From Baffinella frigidus (lineage: Eukaryota > Cryptophyceae > Cryptomonadales > Baffinellaceae): a DNA stretch of 10,326 nt. The notes beneath the pieces were generated by a model. That model did no database searches, was not told where the DNA came from, and saw nothing but the letters and a program-made list of their open reading frames with translations. Location: contig MU647351.1 of the NCBI GenBank assembly GCA_026770585.1, forward strand, positions 54,111 through 64,436, read 5' to 3'. The translations under genes were made by a program, and so were the position numbers. Numbering within the stretch: the stretch's first letter is position 1; each line of letters starts with the position of its first letter. Positions 1 to 9,112 of this stretch are shown here, one piece after another.

Positions 1-93
1 GGTGTGTGGTGTGTGGTGTGTGGTGTGGTGTGCGGGGTGTGGGGTGTGTGGTGTGGGGTGTGGGGTGTGGAGGTTGGGGTTTAGGGCTGAGGG

Positions 94-155
94 GGCACCA
101 TGTTGCGCGGGAAGGCAAGCGAGGATGAGGTTGCTCAGCTAGATGCAGGAGGGCA
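94..155 (-). repeat. Degraded exon 19 copy with stop
   Basis: Covers the sequence for [12 protein letters not shown] to PRNM and the GTGCCC donor, but with an in-frame TAG and an indel. A dead copy. Confidence 0.88.
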
Positions 156-190
156 AAATCGACCCCACAGAGGTCCTAGGCAGGTCCTAG

Positions 191-309
191 GGCCCTACGG
201 TAGGAGCGTATTGGCCTGGGGCCCTACGGTAGGAGCGTATTGGCCTGGGGCCCTACGGTAGGAGCGAATCGGCCTAGGGCCCTACGGTAGGATCGTATGG
301 AGCGTTGAG
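191..309. repeat. 29-bp minisatellite, four units
   Basis: Units beginning CCCTACGGTAGG at 193, 222, 251 and 280, with GAGCG and GGCCT following. Contains the same CTACGGTA core as introns 1 and 16. Confidence 0.95.
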
Positions 310-330
310 GGGGCACCATGTTGCGCGGGA
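305..330 (-). repeat. Copy of exon 19 end and donor
   Basis: CCCGCGCAACATG|GTGCCCCC, identical to the exon 19 boundary over about 22 bases. Confidence 0.9.
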
Positions 331-412
331 GGGCTGCGGAAGAGGTCACGCCCTCCCGAGTGTGCTGTGGAAGGGGTCACGTCCTCGTGTAGGTGTAAGG
401 TTGAGGGGGCAC

Positions 413-497
413 CATGTTGCGCGGGAAGGCGGAGAGGATGAGGTTGCGCAGCTGGATGCAGGAGGGCGGGATCGCGTCGCACAGCGCCAGGTGGTAC
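413..497 (-). CDS. CNOT1: CNOT1 exon 19: NOT1 C-terminal domain (last exon in window)
   Basis: Completes Glu, then [18 protein letters not shown] and [10 protein letters not shown]. Matches the family block [28 protein letters not shown]. Acceptor ACCAG|GTAC, donor ATG|GTGCCC. The protein should continue (RLPDP-type segment) outside the window. Confidence 0.97.
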
Positions 498-3400
498 CTG
501 GTTTTGGGTTTTGGGTTTGGGGTTCGGGGTTTGGGGTTGAGGGGTTGAGGGTTCTGGATTTAGGATTTTGTGGTTGGGGGTTGGGGTTTTGGGTTTTGGG
601 TTTGGGTTGATTGGGGGTTGATTGGGGGTTGATGGGGGGGGGGTTGGGGTGGGGGAAGCACTCGCAGAGGAACACAGGGAAGTCGTGGAGGACGAGTCAG
701 CCGCTCAAGTCTGACACTGTGCCCAACACTCTCAAGTGTACCTATACGTGTGTCCAACACGCTGCGCGGGCAGTGGAAGAGGTCACGCCCTCCCGAGTGT
801 GCTGTGGAAGAGGACGCGCCCGCCCGAGTGTGCTCTAGAAGAGGTCACGCCCTCGCGAGTGCGGGGGTGGGGGACGCACTCGCAGAGGAACTCAGGGAAG
901 TCGTGGAGGAGGACGAGCAGCACGCGCAGCGTCCCCTTGTACAGCAGCTTCACCTGCACGGTTTCGGATGTCGGGGTTAGTCAGGGTTCAGGGTTGATCC
1001 GGCACAAGGCACGCCATCAAGTGCGAGGATGAGGACGCGGCGCGTCCCCTTGTACAGCAGCTTCACCGGAAAGGTTCAGGGGTTGAACGTTTGACATATC
1101 GTTGAGGGTTTGATGCTGCCGGATGAGGGTGGAGTGTTTGGGGGGTGACACGGAGCGTGCCTTTGTACAGGAGCTGCACCTGTTAGCGTTTCGCGTGTGG
1201 GGTTAGCGACATATTGTTTAGGGTGTGATGTTTCGTGATTAGGGTGTAGGGTTTACAGTTCAGGGTTCAGGGTTCAGGGTTCAGGGGTTGGGACCGGTTC
1301 GTGGAGCTTGTTCGTGCGGAGGAAGGGCGTTTGCCATTTCGGGATTAGGGTGTAGTGTTGACAAGGTTACAGTGTGTAGTGTGTAGTGTGTAGTATCTAG
1401 TGTGTAGTGTCTTGTAGTGGGGGATGAGGGTGCGGTGTGCAGTGGGGATTGGCACCGGTCCGTGGAGCTCGGCCGTGCGGAGGAAGGGCGTTTGCTATTT
1501 CGGGGTTAGTGTGCAGTGTTTCGGGGTTAGTGAGTAGTGTTCCGGGGTTGGGACCGGTTCGTGGAGCTCGGCCGTACGGAGGAAGGTTGAGGATTTGATG
1601 CGTCGGGATACGGGTTTGATATTTCGGGGTTAGCACGTAGTCTTTCGGCTTTCTTACCGGTTCGTGCAGCTCTGCCGTGCGGGAGGAAGGGCTCCATGTA
1701 CTTGAAGAGCCCCACCAGCATCTTGTGGAAGGGCGCCCAGCCTCCAATCCCGAACCCTCCAACCCCTGAACCCTCACACCCCTAGAAATAAGGAACCCGG
1801 CGTGGAGGGGTGAGTGCTGCGCGCGGCAAGACACACGGGGGGTTGGGGGGGTTGGGACCGGTTCGTGGAGCTCGGCCGTGCGGAGGAAGGGCTCCATGTA
1901 CTTGAAGAGCCCCACCAGCATCTTGTGGAAGGGCACCCACCCCTTTGACCGCTTCGCCTGGAAATGGGGGAAACATATTTATTTGGAGGCACCGCGCCGC
2001 GACATCTACTCGAGCGCTGCCCACCTAGACAACAGTCGAGAGTGGGGGGGGGGTACACGTTCATAGTCTCAAAAGCGAATGGCATCGCCGTTTGCTCCAG
2101 AGTAACGGGGGGTACCTAGCCCTGCCTCACTCGGCTGGGCATGACCGCCTGACTTTTCTCAAGTGACCGCCTGACTTTTCTCAAGACACTCCTGGAGAAG
2201 GCGGGGCATGAGGGAGCGGTGCGACGCAAGCTAACCGCAACCCCAGCATGTCAACTCGAGAATAGTCGGTCAACCCGAGTGAGGCATAGAGCTACGGTAC
2301 CTGGAGGAGGCGGGGCATGAGGGAGCGGTGCGAGGCCAGCTCGAGCCACGCGAAGGCGAAGCCCGGGAGGAGGCGCGGCTGCACCGCGATCAGCACGTCT
2401 GCGAACGAGAACACCACCGCGTCCGAGACCACCTGGGTTAGGGTCTAGGGTTTATGGTTTAGGGTTCAGAGTTTAGGGTCTAGTGTCTAGTGTCGAGGGT
2501 TTAGGGTTTGGGATTTAGGGTACAGGGCCTCGACCGGCGCTTGCGCCGGGCACACGCCGGTCATTCATCACGTGCCGCGCGCCCGTGAGAGGCCTCCCAC
2601 GGGCGCAGGGCGGGGGGAGATGTGCGGGGAGTGCGTGGCCTGACTGGTATGTTGATTGATGGTGTGTATGTTTAGTGGGAGAGTGCGGGCGATGTGTTCG
2701 GGGCTGGGCAGGCAGTGAGGTTGAGGAGGGGACGGGGCAGCGTGCGGTGACGTGGTTGGAGGATATGCAACCCACCCCCAACCACCTCCCCGCACGAGGG
2801 TTCAGGGTTTAGGGGTCAGGGTGTAGGGTGTAGGGTGTAGGGTGTAGGGTGTAGGGTGTAGGGTGTAGGGTTTGGAGTTTAGGGTTTGGAGTTCAGGGTT
2901 TAGGGTTTAGAGTTTAGAGTTTAGGGTTCAGGGTCGCACCTCGGTAAGGTCGAGGAGAAGGCGGAGCAACATGCGGTGGAACGGCTTCTGGTTGAACGCC
3001 GCCTGGTTTGGGGTTTGGGGTTTGGGGTTGAGGGTTGAAGGTTTAGGTTCCAGGGTTTGTGGTGTCGTGTTAGGATTTCGGGTTTAGGGTTAGGGTTTCG
3101 GGTGTAGGGTTTGTTCACCGGGTTTAGGGTTTACGTTTAGGGTTGAGGGTGTCAGGTTTGTTCACCGGGTCCAGGGTTTTTCGGTTTTAGGGTGTAGGGT
3201 TTAGGGTGCAGGGTGTAGGGTGTGTTCACCTGGCGCTCGGTGTGCATGGAGTGCATGTACTTGACGATGCACGCCAGGAACTTGTTCACCTGGGTTGGGG
3301 TTTTGGGTTTGGAGGTTTGGCCTTTTTTTTTAAGGTTTATGTTTTATGGTTTGGGGTTGGGGTTTGGGGTTGGGGTTGGGGGTTTAGGGTTTAGGGTTTA

Positions 3401-5158
3401 GGGTTTAGGGTTTTGGGTTTTGGGTTTGGGTTCAGGGTTCAGGGTTTTGGGTGCAGGGTCTAGCTAGGGTTTGTTTACCATGGCCATCTTGGTCATCGAG
3501 GTCGAGCGCGCCCACTCGTCGTGGTACCTGCTTCAGGTTTTGGGGTTGAGACTTCAGGGTTCCGGGTTCCGGGTTCCGTGTTCCGTGTTCCGTGTTCCGT
3601 GTTCCGTGTTCCGGGTCTAGGGTGTGCGGTTCCGGGTTCATACCGCAGCAGCATCGCGATGAGCTTCGAGACAGCGTCCATGAACACATAGGGCGTCGGG
3701 CTGCCCTCCTTCATCGCCACCTCTAGGGTCTAGGGTCCAGGGTATAGGGTGTAGGGTGTAGGGTGTAGGGTGTAGGAGTCAGGGGTTCGGGTGTGTACCG
3801 CAGCAGCATCGCGATGAGCTTGCTGACAGCGTCCATGAACACGTAGGGCGTCGGGCTGCCCTCCTTCATCGCCGCCAGGCACCGCTCGACGGACACCTCC
3901 ACCGTCACCCGGAAGAAGCGGTCCGTCACCTCGTCGCCCTTGAGCCACCCCTGCTGGAGCAATTCAATTTCAGAACACGACAGATTCTGTCCCGCTATCG
4001 AAGGCTTCCGACGCGGAAGATAAGGGTGTGTATGCTATTTAAGGCGTACAAGGATGCTATCTTACGCCTTTTTATGTGGACCGATTGAGCCACCCCTGCT
4101 GGAGGAATCGCGTTAGCTGGAGCGCTTGCGCTGATGCTTGAGGAAGTGCGTGACGCACAATTCATGGATGCATGCCCTCACCCGGAGGTGTGCAGCAACA
4201 ATCCGTCAGCCCCAACCGATTCAACCCCGCCACCACGCAGGGCGGTTGGGAGGCATCTAGCAAAGTTGGGAGAGGGCTGGGCTTGATGCCGGACGGGGCT
4301 GGGGTTGGCCTGCACCCATAAATCATGAACCATGCACCATATGAGCTATGAACCATATGAACCATACGAGCTATGCACCATATGAACCATGTGAACCGTG
4401 CACCAGACGAACCATGAACCATATGAACCATGGACATCGGACCCTGAACCCGAAACCATGTACCCTGCACCCTACACCGAACCATATGAACCACGAATCC
4501 TGAACCCGAAACCATGTACCCTGCACCCTACAGCGTGGGGCAGGGGACCTGCTGGAGCAGCTGCGTCACGAACTGCAGCGCGCCGCGGTCGTCGTTCGCC
4601 TGCACCTGATGCGCGTTGCGGGTTTAGGGTTTCGAATACAGGTTTTAGGGTGTCAGTGTTTCAGGGGGTGGCCTCGGGGTTGGCCTGGACCTGCCCCACG
4701 GTAGGTTTCAGTGTTTCGGTTTCAGCTTCAGGGCTTAGGGTTGCAGGGTTCAGGGTTCAGGGAACTGCAGCGCGCCGCGGTCGTCGCCTGCACCTGTTGG
4801 GCGTTGAGGGTTTAGGGTTCAGGGCTTCGGGTTCAGGGGTTCGGGATTAGGGTTCAGGGTTCAGGGATCAGCGCCGCGGTCGTCGTTCGCCTGCACCTGA
4901 TGAGCGTTCAGGGTTCAGGCTTTAGGGTCCAGTGTTCAGTGTGCATGTTCAGTGTCCAGCATTCATCATTCAGCGTTTAGGTTCGGAGGTTTAGGGTTTA
5001 TCACTGGAGTACGAGGAGGTTTGAGGGTTCAGGAGGTTCGAGGGTTCCAGGTTTCGGGCTGCACCTGCCCCACCCACTTGTCCAGCCACTGCAGCATCTG
5101 GGTGCGCAGCGCGGGCAGGTCCTCGGGCTCCTTGCCCTTCCCGACCTGCGTTCAGGGT

Positions 5159-5190
<32 letters not shown>

Positions 5191-5586
5191 GATTGAGGGT
5201 GCATGGTGCATGGTGCATGGTGCATGGTGCATGGTTGAGGGTTGAGGGTTGAGGGTTGAGGGGTGATGGTTGATGGCTCAGTGTTGATGGTTGATGGTTG
5301 ATGGTTGATGGTTGATGGTTGAGGGTTGAGGGTTAGAGGAGTTGGTTGAGGGAGAACCTGCACCATCCTCCGGCTCTTGTCCTGCTGCTGCGCCGCGGCT
5401 TGCAGCTGTTGCTGCGCCTGCTGCTGTTGCGCCTGCTGTTGTTGCGCCTGCTGTTGCTGCGCTTGCTGCTGGGCTGCTTGCTGCTGAGCCGCCTGCTGCT
5501 GCTGCTGCTGTTGCTGCTGCTGTTGCTGCTGTTGAGCCTGCTGTTGCTGAGCTTGCTGCTGCTGCTGCTGTTGTTGCTGCTGTTGT

Positions 5587-5624
<38 letters not shown>

Positions 5625-8229
5625 CTGTTGTTGCTGCTGCTGCTGTTGCTGCTGCTGCTGTTGTTGCTGCTGTTGCTGCTGTTGCTGCTGCTGCTGCTGT
5701 TGCTGCTGTTGCTGCTGCGGCGGCACCGACGACGGTGCCAATCCCCGCGCAAGGTTCCTTGCATCATCCAGCAACCGCACCAGCGCATCCGACGGCTTCC
5801 GCCCCGGGACTTGCGCCACCTTAGTGAGCGCGTCGAGCAGCGCGACGCAGTCGCCCGTCCCGACGAAGCGCTTGTCCACGAGCACGTGCTGCAGGATCGC
5901 CACGGTCGCGTCGATCGCGACGTGTCCACGCCCCATGTCCATCCCCTTGATCACCTGCCCACGCCTCTGTGTCAGACACCTGCTACGATACCTAGATCGA
6001 GGCTCCCTATCTAGCTCTGTCTCAGTCTGTTTGGGCCCACCAATTTGCAGCGCCCCAAATCCATCCCCTTGATCACCTAGGGAGGGGAGGTTTGGAGCTT
6101 ACTCTCGGCCTGGTTTCGGTTTCGGGTGTAAGGTTTAGGTTTCGGGTTCGGGGTTTGGTGGTTTCGCCACGTGCCCGTGCCCCATGTCCATCCCCTTCAT
6201 CACCTTTGTTTGGTGTTTGGTGTTTGGTGTTTGGTGTTTGGTGTTTGGGGGTTGAGGTACTTGAGTGAAGGTGTTGAAGGTTTGGGGTTTGTGGTTTGAG
6301 GTTTGGGGCTTTGGGTTTTGGGTTTTGGGGTTTTGGGTTTTTGGGTTTTGGGTTTTGGGGTTTCGGGTTTCGGGTTTCGGGTTTCGGGTGTAACCTCCTT
6401 GGTGTACTCCGGCGCCGCGAGGTTGAGCAGGCGGTTCGACACCAGCACCACCACCAGCTCGCGGTGCACCCGCCGCTCGGAATCTCCGAACGCCAGCCAC
6501 GTCGTCACCTCCTTCGACACGCGCTTGGAGAGGTCGTTGAGGGACGCGAGGCACGCGAGGATCCACTCGACGCCGAGCAGGCACCGCCCGAACTTGGTCT
6601 GGTCGTACAGCCGCATGTACCTGCGCCGCGGGGAGGGCGTCATGCAACGCGGGGGACGCCACACGGGGGAAAAGAGGGTAGAGACTAGAGGACAGTGATT
6701 AGGGTTAATGGTATCAGCATGTCAGGGGCACGCACAGCTTCAGTTTGGGGTTTGGGGTTTGGGATCCGTGTGCCGGGTTTCGGGATTCGGGGCAGGGGCG
6801 CGTACAGCTTCTGCGCGAAGCTGACAGCGACGTCCTCGCGGTTCATGCTCTGGAGCACGATCGCCCGACACTGCATCAGCAGCTGCGCGAGCTCGTGGCC
6901 TTGCGGGAGGGACGTCAGCGGGGAGCCGGAGAGCTGCGAGTGCTGCATCACCACCTGATCGCGGGAGGAGGTTAGAGGAAGAGGTCAGGTGTAGGGACGA
7001 GACGCGTCGCCAGTCTACGATCGACGAGCGGTACCAATCACCTACCAAGTAACTGCTACCTTCTACTAATTAGCGCCTAACTGAGCGAGGGAGGGGGGCG
7101 CGTCAGACACCTCAGTACCATTAATTAGCAACTAATGAATGAGCAGCTCCCTGGGAGCGGGAGGGGGAGCGCGTCAGGCACCTGTTCGGCCTTGCTCATG
7201 CACCACGTGTACTTCTCGGGCGTGAGCAGAAGCCCCCAATGTACTCAACTTGTCAGATTCTCATTAGCTACTAGGGAGCAGCTTACTAGGGGAGCAGCTG
7301 AGCGCGGAAGGGGGGGGGCGTCAGACACCTGCTACCTGGTACTAATCAGCTACTGATTTAATTAGCCAATTCGCGGTTGAATGAGTAGCTAATTAGATAC
7401 TAATTGGCTTCTTCCGGGGACCAGCAAGGCGCGGCAGGCAGGGAAAGACATCACGGGCCGCGATTCGAGACGTCAGGTGCAGGGACTCAGAGACGTCAGG
7501 TGTAGGGACTCAGAGACGTCAGGTGTAGGGACTCAACGCGTCGTCTGTCTAGGTGTAGGGACTAGACGCGTCGCCAGTCTAGGTGTAGGGACTACACGTG
7601 TCGTCAGTCTACGATGGGCGCGGCAGGCGGGGAGAGGCACCTGCTCGGCCTTGCTCATGCACGACGCGCACTTCTCGAGCGTGAGCAGGAGGTCGCCCTG
7701 CGCCTGCCCGGCAGGCTGCTGCTGCTTCATCGCCATGCCCTGCCCCAGGTTCACCTGCTGGGGGTGGCGGCGGGGGAGGGCGTCAACATCACGGCCGAGA
7801 ACAATAACCCGGGCGGTGGCTCCCTGGGCACACGCCCCTCACACCCCTGCCAACGCCCCCGGGGGCGGGGGCGTGTGGGTAGAGGGGTACCTCGATTGCT
7901 CTGCAACGCCCCTTTCTGATGCACCGGGAGCCGCCCGAAAACAGGGGGCTTGTTGGTGGCTAAACAGGGAGCTTGTTGGTGGCTAAACAGAGAGCTTGTT
8001 GGTGGCTAAACAGGGAGCTTGTTGGTGGCTAAAGCCTCCACGGCGTCTTCCAGAAGGTCGACGATCTAATCCCGCGAAGCATTTAATTTAAATACTCGGG
8101 AGTTCCCTGCATGCACGAAAATTACTACACGATTGAATCATTCAGTCACGTTCGAGAGAAAGAGAGAGCGAGCGTTCGAGAGAAAGAGAGAGCGAGTGCG
8201 AGAGGGAGAGAGGGAGAGAGGGAGAGAGG

Positions 8230-8274
<45 letters not shown>

Positions 8275-9012
8275 GGCGCTCACGTTCGGGACGCTCTGGT
8301 TGAAGGCGAGCAGCGCCGGGTCCTGGGGGCCGTGCGGATCGCTCACACGCGGGAGCCTCGCGAAGTCCTCGTACACCCTGTGAGTGATACCAGCGTTAGT
8401 ATCCAACGTTTTTTTTGGATTGAATAATTTCATTATGAATAATTTAACACCAGTGATAATAGTATTAGTATCAATTAATAATTTAACAACACCAATTATC
8501 AATTTAACACCAGCCCTCGTGCACCCTGTCGGTGATAACAGCACTGGTATCAATCAATAATTTGACACCGTCGCTGTTCAGGCGAGCAAAGGCACGCTTG
8601 GGCCACGGAGAGGTGGGGGTGCGGACACCGCACCAGTGCTTGCAGGGAGTTCAAGTCCCAGCTCTGCCTGAGTTTTATTCTGGCTCGTCCTAAAGGCTTT
8701 CTATTCGCCCTGTTGTACTGAATTTCTGCTCTGAAATACTTTTTAGGACGCGCCAGAATAAAACTCGGACAGTGCTCGAAGTCAGGCGGGGCGGGACAGA
8801 TCCCAGATGCTTTCCTAACCTCGCCTCGCTTCTGCACCGTGCATTCCTCTTTCGAATCTAGCCAACACGTGTCACTACGTGGGGCGGCGGGAGACCTCGG
8901 GCAGAGCTAGCCAGTGCGTGCTGAGAGAGAGCAAGTCGGGAGGGGCGCAGCGAGAGAGAGAGTGCGAGAGAGAGAGAAGGATAGAGCGAGAGAGAAACAT
9001 ATATATATACAT

Positions 9013-9059
<47 letters not shown>

Positions 9060-9060
9060 C

Positions 9061-9112
<52 letters not shown>

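Larger units (their letters stand above)
1..412 (-). other. Intron 19 (runs off window): two exon 19 copies and satellites
   Basis: From the donor: 31-bp units (336-393), a copy of the exon 19 end (305-330), four 29-bp units (191-309), a long degraded exon 19 copy (94-155) and GGTGTGT heptamers (1-70). Confidence 0.82.
498..879 (-). other. Intron 18 (382 nt): repeats and copy of exon 18 end
   Basis: About 31-bp units with GGAAGAGGTCACGCCCTC (774-866), a copy of the exon 18 end at 662-698 and TTTTGGG/TTGGGG sequence toward the acceptor. Confidence 0.85.
954..1858 (-). other. Intron 17 (905 nt): ladder of exon 17 and exon 18 copies
   Basis: From the donor: an almost complete exon 17 copy (1658-1741), three copies of the exon 17 end (1555-1586, 1456-1487, 1295-1327), GTGTAGT and TTCAGGG heptamers (1256-1408), then two copies of the exon 18 start (1148-1179 and 1028-1066). 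Little else is unique. Confidence 0.88.
3951..4548 (-). other. Intron 11 (598 nt): reversed-orientation repeats and an exon 11/12 junction copy
   Basis: The donor half (4318-4532) holds degenerate ATGAACCAT repeats and a 34-bp direct repeat. A fused exon 11/12 fragment lies at 4085-4104, and the stretch between is unique. The bases before the acceptor (GCTCCAGCAG) repeat the end of exon 11. Confidence 0.8.
4606..5064 (-). other. Intron 10 (459 nt): copies of exon 10/11 sequence in TTCAGGG-type repeats
   Basis: Degenerate TTCAGGG/TTTAGGG sequence carrying two copies of the exon 11 start (4870-4896 and 4763-4793) and a fused exon 10/11 fragment (4679-4699). Confidence 0.85.
5955..6394 (-). other. 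Intron 8 (440 nt): heptamer repeats and two copies of the exon 9 start
   Basis: TTTCGGG units (6358-6388) and GTGTTTG units (6206-6247) dominate the donor half. Two fragments of the exon 9 start lie at 6166-6203 and 6051-6076. The acceptor end carries a TAGCAGGTGTCTGAC block also present in intron 6. Confidence 0.85.
6955..7640 (-). other. Intron 6 (686 nt): repeated donor contexts and minisatellites
   Basis: Holds an exon 6 fragment (7182-7229) and donor-like CAG/GTGTCTGACGC blocks ending near 7328 and 7110. It also holds 23-34-bp repeats with GGTGTAGGGACT at 7468-7615, one unit of which recurs near the acceptor at 6984-7021, and AT-rich TAATTAGC-type repeats (7050-7140, 7340-7400). No coding region. 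Confidence 0.8.

Noticed and set aside
191-309. CRISPR-like regular repeat
   Set aside because: Units are directly tandem at 29 bp with no spacers, in a eukaryotic intron.
346-675. Minus-strand open frames of NPKPQT/NPEPQT-type protein repeats (also near 2921, 3432, 6135 and 6200)
   Set aside because: Translations of intronic heptamer repeats in frame with an exon; no family match and bounded by splice sites.
3374-3415. Chromosome end
   Set aside because: TTTAGGG units are few, interrupted and inside a coding gene that continues on both sides; interstitial, not terminal.
5346-6014. Plus-strand open frame rich in Leu
   Set aside because: Antisense shadow of the CAG/CAA poly-Gln tract; the minus strand carries the conserved NOT1 coding sequence.
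7135-7356. Short plus-strand open frames in intron 6 and at 7477-7986
   Set aside because: Cross repeats and antisense of exon 6; no recognisable domain.
8640-8670. tRNA T-arm or SINE B-box (GTTCAAGTCC)
   Set aside because: Fits a B-box by chance, but no A-box, cloverleaf stems or other tRNA parts were found around it.
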